A stretch of 64,000 nt of DNA from Palaemon carinicauda (taxonomy: Eukaryota > Arthropoda > Malacostraca > Decapoda > Palaemonidae). The DNA is taken from positions 85,116,575 through 85,180,574 of the forward strand of contig NC_090750.1 of the NCBI RefSeq assembly GCF_036898095.1, written 5' to 3'. Numbering within the stretch: position 1 is the first letter of the stretch; each line of letters begins with the position of its first letter. A model generated the notes under the pieces. It ran no database searches and was not told the DNA's origin. It saw nothing but the letters and a program-made list of their open reading frames with translations. Shown in pieces: positions 10,737-20,793 of this stretch. The position numbers and the translations under genes were made by a program.

Positions 10737-11649
10737 CTCAAATAGCTGATTTTCTCTTATACCTGAGAAAAGGACGATCCCTTTCAGCTCCCACTATCAA
10801 GGGCTACAGAAGCATGTTGGCATCGGTCTTCCGGCATAGAGGCTTAGATCTTTCCAACATAAAGTTCTGCAAGACCTCCTTAAGTCTTTTGAGACCACCA
10901 AGGAGCGTCGTTTGGCTACCCCTGGATGGAATTTAGACGTGGTACTAAGATTCCTCATGTCAGACAGGTTGGAGCCGTTACAATCAGCCTCCCTGAAAGA
11001 TCTCACTCTTAAGACTCTTTTCCTGGTATGCTTAGCCTCGGCTAAAAGAGTCAGTGAGATTCATGCCTTCAGCAAGAACATCGGATTTTCGTCGGAAAAT
11101 GCCACTTGTTCGCTGCAACTTGGTTTTCTTGCCAAAAATGAGCTGCCTTCTCGGCCTTGGCCTACATCTTTCGATATTCCCAGCTTATCGGAGATCGTAG
11201 CCAATGAACTAGAAAGAGTCTTATGCCCTGTTAGAGCTCTTAAGTTCTATTTAAAGCGTACTAAACCTTTACGAGGCCAATCTGAAGCTTTATGGTGTTC
11301 AGTTAAGAAACCATCCTTGCCTATGTCAAAGAATGCTTGGTCTTACTTTATCAGATTGTTAATACGAGAAGCTCATTCACATCTGAGTGAGGAAGACCGA
11401 ACTTTTCTTAAGGTGAAGACGCACGAAGTTAGAGCTGTAGCAACTTCCGTGGCCTTTAAGCAAAATATATCTCTGCTAAGTATAATGGACGCAACCTATT
11501 GGAGAAGCAAGTCAGTGTTCGCGTCATTTTACTTGAAAGATGTCCAGTGTCTTTACGAGAACTGCTACACACTGGGACCATTCGTAGCAGCGAGTGCAGT
11601 AGTGGGTGAGGGCTCAACCACTACATTCCCTAATTCCATATCCTTTTAA
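10463..11649 (+). pseudogene. DIRS A tyrosine recombinase, catalytic residues present but frame-broken
   Basis: This recombinase integrates DIRS cDNA. The N-terminal core-binding part runs in frame 10463-10681 (RARRASTIRVYQSKW) to an in-frame TAA, then through one or two frameshifts into 10912-11649. The catalytic part has LASAKRVSEIHAF (first Arg), KTHEVRAVATSVAFKQ (His and second Arg, HxxR) and FASFYLKDV (nucleophile Tyr). All catalytic residues survive. The 245-codon C-terminal frame is uninterrupted to its stop at 11649, close to the right end of the element. This is the best preserved recombinase in the window. Confidence 0.85.
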
Positions 11650-12021
11650 TCTGTCTCTTGAAATGTTGTTTTTTATGGGTTGTCCGGAAGGCTAAGAAGC
11701 CTTTCGCATCCTGGTTGATTTGGCGGGTGGTCAAAGTCATTTCTTGAGAGCGCCCAGATTAGGGGTTTGATGAGGTCCTGTTGTATGGGTTGCAGCCCTT
11801 GATACTTCAGCTCCTAGGGGTCTGTCAGCATCCTAAGAGGATCGCGAGGCTCCGTAAGGAAGACGTACTTATAAGGCAGAGTAATCGTCTAAGTCGACTT
11901 CCTTACCAGGTACCTATTTATTTTGTTTTTGTTATTTTGATAACTTCTAAAATGAAATAAAAACTCTTAGCTCATAAGATGTAAACATATTTAACTGGTC
12001 TCTACCCACCACCCTGGGTGT

Positions 12022-12116
12022 GAATCAGCTATATATTCACCGGCTAAGTTAAATGTTTAAAAATGATATTTTAATTATAAAATAAATTTTTGAATATACT
12101 TACCCGGTGAATATAT
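12022..12116 (+). repeat. DIRS A internal complementary region
   Basis: The left part (12022-12050) is the reverse complement of the element's left end (about 5902-5935). The right part (about 12055-12116) is the reverse complement of its right end (about 12304-12363). The two parts abut, as if recording joined ends. Such a region is diagnostic of DIRS elements and is thought to template circle formation. Confidence 0.88.
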
Positions 12117-12162
12117 AAATTAAACGACCCTCCCTTCCTCCCCAATAGAGACGCAGTGGGAT

Positions 12163-12317
12163 GAGAAGAAATTGAGTCTTTGTTTACATGGAGTATGGTA
12201 TCTGGCCGACAGTTGGCGCTGATGGGCACACCCGCAACCTGTATAGCGATCGCTGGCGAGTTTTTTGTACAGTTTTTTGTCTGTCGAGCAACAGAGTTGC
12301 AGTTATATATTCACCGG
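12163..12317 (-). repeat. DIRS A right inverted terminal repeat
   Basis: Reverse complement of 5913-6067 over 155 bp. An additional roughly 48-bp AT-rich right extension to 12365 is matched only by the internal complementary region. Confidence 0.92.
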
Positions 12318-12365
12318 GTAAGTATATTCGAAAATTTATTTTATAATTAAAATATAATTTTAAAT

Positions 12366-12548
12366 AAATCAGAAATTCAAGTTGAGGTCCACCATCCCCC
12401 TCAACAATTGGATCAGAAGGACAACAAGAAAAGCACAAACAAAAAACCATATTTATCAAGACCGTCTCTAATAAAATCACCGGGAAATAGCATTGGATCA
12501 AAAATTGCTAATGGGAAGACTTCATCTAAAAGCTCTTCCAAAAAATAA
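12366..12548 (+). pseudogene. LINE copy 1 ORF1, C-terminal end after DIRS A
   Basis: A Lys/Ser-rich terminal segment of ORF1 (QLDQKDNKKSTNKKPYLSR) ends at TAA 12546-12548. Its frame is compatible with the segment ending at 5900 once DIRS A is removed. The basic tail is in keeping with nucleic-acid binding. No stop is seen in this segment. Confidence 0.72.
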
Positions 12549-12569
12549 ACCATAGTTTTTTCCTCCATT

Positions 12570-13117
12570 TTGCAATGGAATTGTCAAGGTTTAAGGGCCA
12601 AATATGAAGAACTTAAGCTCTTAGTTTACGAGCATTCCCCCATGATTGTAAGTCTACAGGAGAGCAAGCTTGATGCTAATACCCCTTGTCCTCGCGAATA
12701 TATTAGTTATAGGACACCTTATGATCACGGAGTAGGGAGCCATGGCGGAAGTCTCATATACGTTCGTCAAGATGTTCCCCAAATACCTATATCTGTCCGT
12801 ACACCTCTGCAGGCAGTGGTTGTACAGATTGATATAGAGAGAAAATATACAATTTGTTCGCTGAACTTGCCTCCAAATGATAACATATTGTATGAAGATT
12901 TAGTAGAGGTGATTCAACAGCTCCCTCAACCTTTTCTTTTACTTGGAGATTTGAATGGTAGACATCCTTTGTGGGGTGATGTTTTAGCAAACACGAGGGG
13001 CAATATTATGTCATCTATTGTGGAAAACGAGGATGTCGGACTCCTTAATACAGGAGACCCCACACACTTCCATGTACTGATGGGTACCTTGTCATGCATC
13101 GACCTTTCAATTGCAAG
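12570..13117 (+). pseudogene. LINE copy 1 ORF2, AP endonuclease domain, N-terminal part
   Basis: An apurinic-type endonuclease nicks target DNA to prime reverse transcription. Visible motifs are LQWNCQGLRAKYEELK, VSLQESKLD (catalytic Glu) and LLLGDLNGRHPLWGD (Asp/Asn pair). The frame is open from the ORF1 stop (TAA 12546) through to the DIRS B insertion at 13118, with no in-frame ATG ahead of the conserved domain. The start used is therefore unclear. The frame listed from 12570 begins with TTG. The remainder of the domain, including SDHAPI, resumes at 20794. Confidence 0.85.
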
Positions 13118-13144
13118 TTGTTCCGTAACCGAAATACAAACCAC

Positions 13145-13303
13145 GCTATTTACATAGGGTATTACTTTCGGCGTAGCTGAAAGGACGAGCCATTAGAATT
13201 TAACGAGGGTGTATTACCCCCGCGCTAGTTAGCAGGGGGGTAGGGGAGTGGTAGCTAGCTACCCCTCCCCCCTCACACACTGGTGAACTGCTTCACTTCA
13301 CTT
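13145..13303 (+). repeat. DIRS B left inverted terminal repeat
   Basis: Starts GCTATTTACATAGGGTATTA and is the near-perfect reverse complement of 20590-20746. It includes a G/C-run segment around 13215-13270. Confidence 0.92.
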
Positions 13304-14420
13304 TTGGCTTGGACAATGAACAGACGTCTCTGTCCCGTCCTCGCATGGCAGCCATTAATGCTTTGTCTTACTAATTACTTACTTTTCTTATACTTAATAT
13401 ATATGTAAACATTCTTATGTTTATGTATATATTTGAGTATAGAAATACAGTAAGTTTCCTTTTCAGTGTTTGTGCTGTGTGTGTGTGTAGGAAGTCCACT
13501 CATTGTACGACAACTTCTCCGTGTGGTCTCAGGCCACTACGGTGACTTTTCATGGGTCGCGATCTCTTCCTTGGTCCTTCGGTCTCCCTTCGGCGGGCGC
13601 CGTGGAGAATCGTCATCGCTGGACTTTACTTACTAATATGTTTCTCCGCTGTTCCTCCTTCCCTACAGGGAACTTGGTCTATCAGCGTGGGGAACTTGGG
13701 AGTTTTGTTTGACTACGGTCTCTCTCTCTCTCCTTGAGTTCGTACACCCTTTTATTACTACTACGTATTACGGTAGCTTCCTTCCCGTTGCGGGATGAGT
13801 TGCTTCTCCGTTTATTTTGTCTCAATTAGTTTTTATTTAAATCTAATTGTATTTCTTAACTTTTCAGCCTCTGTGTAGAACGCTTCCCTTTGGGGTTCAT
13901 TCGTTCTTACTACAGTATTAGTAACATTCTTAGTTGAATTACATATTTATAATTGTTATAATTCTGTTTTCACACAGTTCTCCGCCTTTCCCCCCCCTTC
14001 CTGTGAGTGTCAGTGGGGGAGGAGGGCGCATTCCTGTGTGTAATTCTTATGTTCTTTTCCCGCAGGGGTTCCTCTTCGGAGTTCCCCCGGGGGAATTAAT
14101 GTTAACTAATCGTTTTATTTTCACAGTTAACTATCTACTTTTTCGTTTGCCTAATATGCCTACGAAGCAGAGCTGTCCTGTTGGGGCCTGGGGAGTCTGC
14201 CGTTGCCGCCTCCTCTACGACTTCGTCATGGGCGTGTCCCTTCTCCTAGAAGTTCTCCCGTGACAACTGTCAGCTCCTTAGTTCATATAGAATGCTCAGG
14301 AGGTTCGCCTCCTTGGGTGGGTACTTCCCTTCCGAGTGAGGTTCCCTTCCCAGGTATGAGTTTTTTCCACTTCAGAGGGGTGTTCTTCTCTTACCTTTTT
14401 TTTTTCTGGTCCTCGGGCGG

Positions 14421-14560
14421 TTATGCTCTTGGTGCTGAGCTACCGCTTATGTAACCATGCTCAAGGGGCTGAGCGGTTGCAAGGCCGGACCTTGGAGTTC
14501 GTGCGATTATGCTCTTGGTGCTGAGCGGTCGCACTTGCAACTACGCTCAAGGGGCTGAGC
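14421..14560 (+). repeat. Dimeric tandem repeat TTATGCTCTTGGTGCTGAGC / variants
   Basis: Four related 20-mers begin at 14421, 14455, 14507 and 14541. Types alternate (TGCTCTTGGTGCTGAGC, TGCTCAAGGGGCTGAGC), giving a 34-bp pair repeated with period 86. Confidence 0.8.
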
Positions 14561-15145
14561 AACTGCAGGAGCTCCTTTTCGGAGGGTTGCTCTTTATGGT
14601 CAGCTTGCTGATCCAACGGCCCTAAGGGGCGCCTTCATCAGTTCTTCCTGTCTCTCCTACGAAGTGTTCATCTCTCTCGTTCGTGAGAGAGGACACTCAT
14701 AGAGACTACTCTTCGGAGGACTCCCCTGCTGTTGTTGCTGAAGGCTCAGTTCCCCCCTCCGAACATCTTCGAGGGGGCAGCTTAGTCCAACGGTCTTTCC
14801 TGCGAGTGTCTCTCCCCCTCGGGGGAGTTCACTAACAGAGACTCCTCTTCGGAGGACTGATGATGGTGCTCCTGTCCGTAGTCGTCTTCATCTTCAGCCG
14901 CAGAGGATCCTCCTCGACGAGAACAGACAGTTGCAGCTTCTTCTCTAGACCTGTCAGCAGTTCATTCGCGATCTTCGACACCTGCCAGATCTTCTTGTCT
15001 TCCTTCTCCGTTCCTGAACGCAGTAGCGCTGTGGGCGCCTCCACCCCGTTTTCCAAACGGGCACCGGTCCCTTCGGGGCTAAGGGCTTATCTCACATGTG
15101 AGTAAGCCCTTTGGTGCCAGGTTTTTTTACCTGTGTAACTTCGTT

Positions 15146-15169
15146 CTACTGCGCGCTCGCGCGCAGTAG
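15146..15169. repeat. Perfect GC-rich hairpin, 11-bp arms
   Basis: CTACTGCGCGC, two bases (TC), then GCGCGCAGTAG. It lies within the DIRS B gag-like region, just before the arginine-rich repeat stretch. Confidence 0.85.
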
Positions 15170-15178
15170 ATCGCAAAT

Positions 15179-15600
15179 GTTCCTGATGTGCGCAATGCGC
15201 GCCAACGTTCGCACTCGCGCCCACGATCTCCGGATCTGGGCGCAAGTCTCCTGCTGTGGACCAGACTTCTGCTGAATCAGCTCCTGATCGCCAACTCTTC
15301 TGAGACCTTCTGTGTGGCTACGCGCCATTCGCGCCTACGGTCTCCTGAACGCCCACGATCGCCTGCTCGCTGACGCACATCTGATCACCCTTTCCTGATG
15401 TGCGCATTGCGCGCCAACGTTCGCCCTCGCGCCCACGATCTCCGGATCTGGGCGCAAGCAGGGAGGTTTTTCTTCACTGAACTCCACGTGCACCTGCTCG
15501 CCAGCGCGCATCTGCACCCCCTTCCTGATATGCGCATACGCGCCATTGTTCGCCCACGCGCCCATGATCTTCGGATCTGGGTGCAGGCAAGGAGTTATTC
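15179..15600 (+). repeat. Irregular repeat of CCTGATGTGCGCA...GATCTGGGCGCAAG block
   Basis: Three copies of a roughly 65-bp block begin near 15181, 15394 and 15524. The third is more diverged (GATATGCGCATACGCGCC). Confidence 0.75.
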
Positions 15601-15967
15601 CTTCGCCTCCTCGCCGACAATCTCTCATACGTCTGGCCGCGCATTTCTCCTGGCCACGCAACTACGCTCCTACGATCTCCTGGTTCCTGCCTCGTCACGC
15701 AGTTCAAGAAGTTCCTACGCTAGCGCACAGGCGCTCACAGGTTCTTCTGGACTCGAAGTGCCTCCACTTCACCGCGCTGCCCAGGAGATACCTAAGTTAG
15801 CGCACAGGCGCTCACAGGCATCTCTGGGCTCTCCTTACGCGCCAGCGATCTCCTACGCGCCCACGCGATTTGTCGCCTGCGCGCAAGTGTTTTCAACGCC
15901 AATGCTTCAATCGTCGTAGGTTTCCTACGCGCCCACGCGTTAACTCTCCTGTACGCGAGCGGTCGCT

Positions 15968-16057
15968 ACGCGCCACCGCTTGCCAACGCGCCATCGCTTG
16001 CCAACATGCCATCGCTTGCCAATGCGCCATCGCTTGCCCACTCGCCATCGCTTGCGC
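15968..16057 (+). repeat. Five 18-bp units encoding an Arg/His-rich hexapeptide
   Basis: Units of the form ACGCGCCATCGCTTGCCA occur at 15968, 15986, 16004, 16022 and 16040. In the frame corresponding to the DIRS C gag they read RHRLPT-like hexapeptides. Confidence 0.85.
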
Positions 16058-17379
16058 ACTTTCGCCTACGCGCCCTCGCACCCACACGCCTGCACTCCCG
16101 CGCGCTGGCACGCCCACGTTCGCCCGCGCGCGAACCAACGATTTGCCATCGTGCGAGCGCCAGGGTGATTTCGACTGCTATTCCCGTCGGGTTATCAACA
16201 CGGGCAACCTGGCGAGTCTTCTGGGGCGCGTACTTCCAGTTCACAATCTTCTCCCCGTAAACGCAGAGCATGGCACATACAAGAGCAGGAAGGATCTTCA
16301 GAGAGGTCTGGGCAACATTCTTCTCCTTCCTTTCAGGCAGGCCCCATCATCTCTACTCCTCAGGATCGTTCGATTCCCTTTCCCCTAGCGGGAGTCGCTG
16401 ACACTGCGTCTGTCAGCCGTCAGCAGAGGAGGTACTTCGAGATCATGGGGGAACCTGGTTTTAGCCCATCCTCTCCACCATTCCGTGGAAGGGTCTCCCC
16501 AGGGACTTCTTCTCTCGAGAAGTTCTCTGCCCGGCAGGTGACATTCTCGTCTTCGGAAATCTTAAGCCAGAAGAATGCCGCAAAGTGTGCCATGCGGGCC
16601 ACTTCGTGGCTGGTTGTCTGGCTTGGATCTCTGGGCATCCTGTTGCGATCCGAGAATTTGTCCAAGGAGAGCTCCAGGAAGGTCATGGAAACTTTCCTCC
16701 TCTCAGGCACGAGCACCTCGTTTCCCGGCTCACCAAGTTTCGAACTTGTGGGCAAACTAAAGGGCAAACTCAATGTGAAAGCATTGAGATGCAGTGACCG
16801 AGAGGTTCCTCTCGGAAGTCCCAACCATGGATGTCGGCAAGCTCAGACACTCTTCCACTCTTGGAAAGACCTTGTTTTGAGCCCAAGGACAGGGAACGGA
16901 CAGCTGAGAGGTGGAGAAAGCGAATCACGGTTCGCTCCTCCATAGGCGCTTGTATCCAGACCCTACAATCCTCCAGCGCCTCAACAACAACAGCCTCATC
17001 AGCCTAGGACATCGGAACCAGCCCCAGCAGCTAAGACAAGGTGTCTAAACAGCAGCCCCCTCCTGTCAGAGGCAGAAAGGGCGGGAAGTCCTTCTGGGGA
17101 GGCAATAATCCTGAGGGAGCGGCCGAGGGCGCAAACGCTAGGATTGGCAACCCCCCTGCATGGTCCCCAGTGGGGGGATGCCCAAGGTTGCGCGCTCAGG
17201 TGGCAGCAGCTTGGGGCCGATTCCTGCACGATCTCCGTGATCAGCCAAGGATATCGCGTCCCGTTCTTTACATCTCCACCTCCGCTGACAGCAAATCCAG
17301 TGTCGCCGGGCTCCTATGCCATGGGATCGGCAAAGGGGCTAGCCCTTCGGGCAGGAATCGAGACCATGCTCTAGAGGAG

Positions 17380-18060
17380 GCTCTCCAAAAGGTCATCGAC
17401 AGCTCCCCCCTACGGCTTCTTCAGTCAACTCTTTCTTGTAAGAAAGCGTCTGAAGTCTGGAGACCTGTCTCGACCTCTCAGCCCTGATCAAGTTTGTCGA
17501 ACAAACAGTCAGCGTGGGACAGCAGAGCCAATCAGGCTTGTAGTGTGACCACAACTCTTCATGTGCACACTGGAGCTGAAGGACGGGTACTTCCAGATCC
17601 CAATCCATCCGTCTTCCAGGAAGTACTTGAAATTCAACCTAGACAACAGATATACCAGTTTAAGGTACGGTGTTTCGATCTCCCCGCAGCACCGCAGGTG
17701 TCCTTCAGAATGTTCACCCTGTTATCTTCATGGCCACATAGGAGCGACATCCGTCTCCTTCGCTTTCTGGATGACTGGCTATCCCAGGCAGTCTCGGAAT
17801 TGACCCTTCCTCAACACCGAGACAAGCTTCTGGGACTTTGCCAAGGTCTAGGGATCATGGTAATTCTCGGGAAGTCTTCTCTGCTTCCATCTCAACAACT
17901 GGGATATCTAGGCATGATATTAGACTCCAATCTCCAAGCCTTCCCATCAGATGGCAGGATAGCAAGGCTGAGGAGAATCGCAGAACCTTTTCTCAGACGA
18001 GGAGAGCTTCCAGCCAATCTTGGTTATGCCTCCTAGGTCACCTTTCCTCCTTGGCCAATC
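17380..18060 (+). pseudogene. DIRS B reverse transcriptase, frameshifted
   Basis: The motif A region reads CTLELKDGYFQIPIHPSSRKY (17561 onward), and motif C reads RLLRFLDDWL near 17751-17780, followed by LLGLCQGLGIMVILGKSSLLPSQQLGYLGM. The catalytic aspartates of FLDD survive. At least three indels separate motifs A, B and C. In DIRS elements this enzyme copies element RNA to cDNA. Compared with DIRS C, the KASGGWRPVIDLSALNKF box is damaged near 17440-17500. Confidence 0.82.
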
Positions 18061-18069
18061 TAGTTCCAA

Positions 18070-18800
18070 CGGCCGCCTCAGGATGAGATCCCTGTGTCGG
18101 CGGCCCAAGTCCCGGTGGAATCAAGACAACAATTCCCCGGACATTCTGGTCCCTTTGGGACCTGCGGAACAAATGGACCTGCAGTGATAGCTGACCTTTG
18201 GAAACCTTTTCAGGGGAATGGATCTTCTCGCCCTTTCCCCTCATTTGATGCTGTTCTCGGACTCGTCAAAACAAGGGGGGGAGGGGTCCACGTTCTGAAT
18301 CAGGCTTAAGGTCAGAACCAGAAGGGTACCTCCACATCAATCTGCTAGGAATGAAGGCCGTAGTCTGGCCCCTCAACACTTCCAACAGACCCTGGCGAGT
18401 CACTCCGTGGACGACAACTTCACGGTAGTGCCTTTTGTTTCAGCAAGCAGGGAGATACCTTTTCATATCAACTTTCTCATCTTACAGTGGAGATAACTGA
18501 GATGAACCGAAGTCCACTCATACCCTATCGGCTCGTTTCATTCCGGACAAGGAATGTGCTCTCCGACAGTCTGAGCAGGACTTCACAGATAGAGAGTACC
18601 GAGTGGTCTTTGGCCCCCCCCCTGGTAGCCAACAGGTCCTGACCATGTCGACCTGTTTGCGACAGCCTTGAATTTCAAACTGCCGCTGTACTACTCCCAG
18701 TCCCAGACCCCAAAGTACTCTGGCAAGATGCCTTTCTACACGGTGGGACAACATCAACGTCTACATCTTCCCACCGTTCTGTCTGTTGAGAAGGGGGCTC
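18070..18800 (+). pseudogene. DIRS B RNase H, degenerate
   Basis: Fragments of the DIRS RNase H are recognisable in several frames: SARFIPDKECALRQSEQD-like near 18520-18570, and DLFATALNFKLPLYYSQSQ near 18650-18710. Deletions have removed parts of the SDNTTV box near 18400. The domain cannot be read continuously. Confidence 0.65.
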
Positions 18801-18819
18801 AACAAGACCAGACTATCGG

Positions 18820-19980
18820 TCAACCTGTCGATGACTCTGATAGCTCTGCTGCGGCATCTTGCAGAGACATAGTGGTTTCCGGAACTTCTGCATCTCCTGA
18901 CGGAACTCCTGAGAGAGCTTCCCCTACGACACGAGCTACTCAAACAACCACACTGCGACATCTACCACAAGCCGTAGCATCGCTTCGGCTTCACGCCTGG
19001 AGACCATCCAGCATCCCCTCACAAAGAGAGGCGTTCCGCAACAAGTTGCGGAGTGGATGTTTCGACACCTGCGAAAGTCATCCGCAGGGGTCTACCAGGC
19101 GAAGTGAAGAATCTTCTGTGGTTGATGTTGTGGGAGAGGTACCTCTCCCCTTGATGCCACTATTCCAGCAATAGCGGAGTCATTGTCTATCAGCGGGAGG
19201 AGATAGAAAGGAATACAGTAGACATTTCCTCCTCGCTGGATCTTTCTTCGCTCATACGTAACTACGAACTTACCTGCCCCAGTCGGAAGTGAGACCTTCT
19301 CCTGGAACATAGTTCGGGCTCTTAGGGCTCTTAGGAGATCTCCTTGCGAACCATTACGCCACGCTTCTGATCGTCACCGGTCTTGGAAGACGGTGCTCCT
19401 GCTCGCTCTGGCCTCGGCCAAGCGTGTCAGCAAACGTCATGGTCTCTCGTACGGCGTCGCCCACTCAAGAGGATAGGTGGAGGCAACGTTCAGGTTCGTC
19501 CCTGAGTTGGTTACTAGACTCAAAATCTGGGAGTCCCGGACCTTTGGTCGACTCCTTCAGGATTTCGAGTCTTCGTTCTGTAACAGATGACCCAGACCTT
19601 CTCCTACTAGGCCCAGTAAGGAGTCGGAAGGGTTATCTTAAAGAACAGCTGCAGTTCATCGTCGTGTGCAAGCCCTGTTTGGGAGCACAGGGAGGACGGA
19701 GAGGAGGGTCATCAAGAATGGCTTTTCAGCCTGGACTCAAAGGGTCATCCATCACGCCCTGAATCCAGATCCTCCTCCGTCACGTCGCCTTAGGGCACAC
19801 GATGTCAGAGACATCGCAACGTCCCTGGCCTTCAAGAGAAACTACTCTGTGACGCAGGTGCTACAAGCTGGAGTCTGTAAGCGTCTAACGACCTTCACAG
19901 CCCACTACCTGCAGGACGTAACCCACTGGAGCCTCGATACGTCTATCGGCCCTATGGTGGCTACACAACAGCTGGTCTAA
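18820..19980 (+). pseudogene. DIRS B tyrosine recombinase, catalytic HxxR and Tyr retained
   Basis: The first Arg region LLALASAKRVSKRHGLSYG lies near 19396-19450. In frame 19666-19980 the C-terminal block reads RRLRAHDVRDIATSLAFKR (His and Arg of HxxR) and TTFTAHYLQDVTH (nucleophile Tyr), ending MVATQQLV at the stop near 19980. Frameshifts occur upstream at about 19450-19660. With DIRS A this is one of only two recombinases in the window retaining both the HxxR box and the Tyr. Confidence 0.83.
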
Positions 19981-20446
19981 CCTCAGGCTCCTTATTGGAC
20001 AGGTAGCAGAAGGTTGAGGGCATTGTTATCCGGTTTTAGACTGCATGAATGAAAGAAGTATGTCTGGCCCTTACTTCTTTCTTCATCCTCCCCTCTCTTG
20101 GGGAAAGCAGCATCCTGGATTCTCTGCATAGCTGATCTCAAACCTCTGCAGGTAAACCATGCTTCCTTGTTAATACTGTCGCGTCCCCCATACCCTGACG
20201 AGGTGGTATTGGGTACGTCCTAGCCTAGAATTCCAGCTAAAGGACTTCAGGTCGACTTCCTAGGACAAGTCACACTTCTTCCCTCCACACACAACCTTAT
20301 GTAGGCCGCACGTTTCTTGCGTAGCAAGAACTTGCGAGGTGCAGGGACTCTTTTTCTCGAGTGTTGCTCAGTCGGATTCTGATCCCCGGGTAAGCCAAAG
20401 CCAGTAAGGCTGGGGACTTTCCACCCTTCCTAAGGGTAAGTCACCC

Positions 20447-20545
20447 TATGTAAATAGCGTGGTTTGTATTACGGTTACGGAACAAATGACAAATTCGGAG
20501 ATAATTTGTATTTTTCCTAACCATACAAACCTTAGCTATTTACAC
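20447..20545 (+). repeat. DIRS B internal complementary region
   Basis: The first part is the reverse complement of the element's left end (13118-13155). From AAATGACAAATTCGG on it is the reverse complement of the right end (about 20735-20793). Confidence 0.88.
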
Positions 20546-20589
20546 ATATTTTCCCGCCAGCCCTGTCCCCCAAGGCAAGTCCTACCTCT

Positions 20590-20746
20590 AAGTGAAGTGA
20601 AGCAGTTCTCCGGTGTGTGAGGGGGGAGGGGTAGCTAGCTACCACTCCCCTACCCCCCTGCTAACTAGCGCGGGGGTAATACACCCTCGTTAAATTCTAA
20701 TGGCTCGTCCTTTCAGCTACGCCGAAAGTAAACCCTATGTAAATAG
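20590..20746 (-). repeat. DIRS B right inverted terminal repeat
   Basis: Reverse complement of 13145-13303, with one or two small differences. Confidence 0.92.
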
Positions 20747-20793
20747 CTAAGGTTTGCATGGTTAGGAAAAATACAAATTTCCGAATTTGTCAT

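Larger units (their letters stand above)
5901..12365 (+). mobile_element. DIRS A: DIRS1-like retrotransposon with complete termini
   Basis: A DIRS-type element of about 6.5 kb with all terminal hallmarks. Inverted terminal repeats of 155 bp lie at 5913-6067 and 12163-12317, and an internal complementary region lies at about 12022-12116. Coding order is gag-like, RNase H, tyrosine recombinase. The reverse transcriptase core (DLKDAYF and YLDD motifs, clear in DIRS C) is absent, so this copy could not have been autonomous. Removing 5901-12365 leaves the LINE ORF1 frame continuous and shows no target duplication, as expected of recombinase-mediated insertion. The family differs in sequence from DIRS B-D. 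Confidence 0.88.
13480..17160 (+). pseudogene. DIRS B gag-like region, frame-broken, repeat-rich
   Basis: Gag region between the left terminal repeat and RT. There is no long intact frame. It includes a Ser/Arg- and Arg/His/Pro-rich stretch (15150-16150) built from short tandem units, then a better conserved segment (16440-16900) that aligns with 27730-28240 of DIRS C (LVVWLGSLGILLRSENLSKESSRKVMETFLLSG against LDIWLGTLGILIRSENLSKEST). The conserved segment is helix-prone and may be the capsid-like core. The function is inferred from position in the element. Confidence 0.6.
13118..20793 (+). mobile_element. DIRS B: near-complete DIRS1-like retrotransposon
   Basis: A 7.7-kb DIRS element with inverted terminal repeats (13145-13303 and 20590-20746), an internal complementary region (about 20447-20545), gag-like region, RT, RNase H and tyrosine recombinase. 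Its boundaries are set by comparison with LINE copy 2, which reads through the same site at about 31597-31608. Excision of 13118-20793 leaves the LINE sequence contiguous with no added or lost bases, so no target-site duplication was made. All coding parts are frameshifted. The termini match those of DIRS C (left) and D (right), which belong to the same family. Confidence 0.9.

Noticed and set aside
15870..16388. Overlapping frames rich in Cys/Ala, Arg or Pro on both strands in the DIRS B gag
   Set aside because: They are by-products of the GC-rich 18-bp array, which is open in all frames. Only the frame matching the DIRS C gag was kept.
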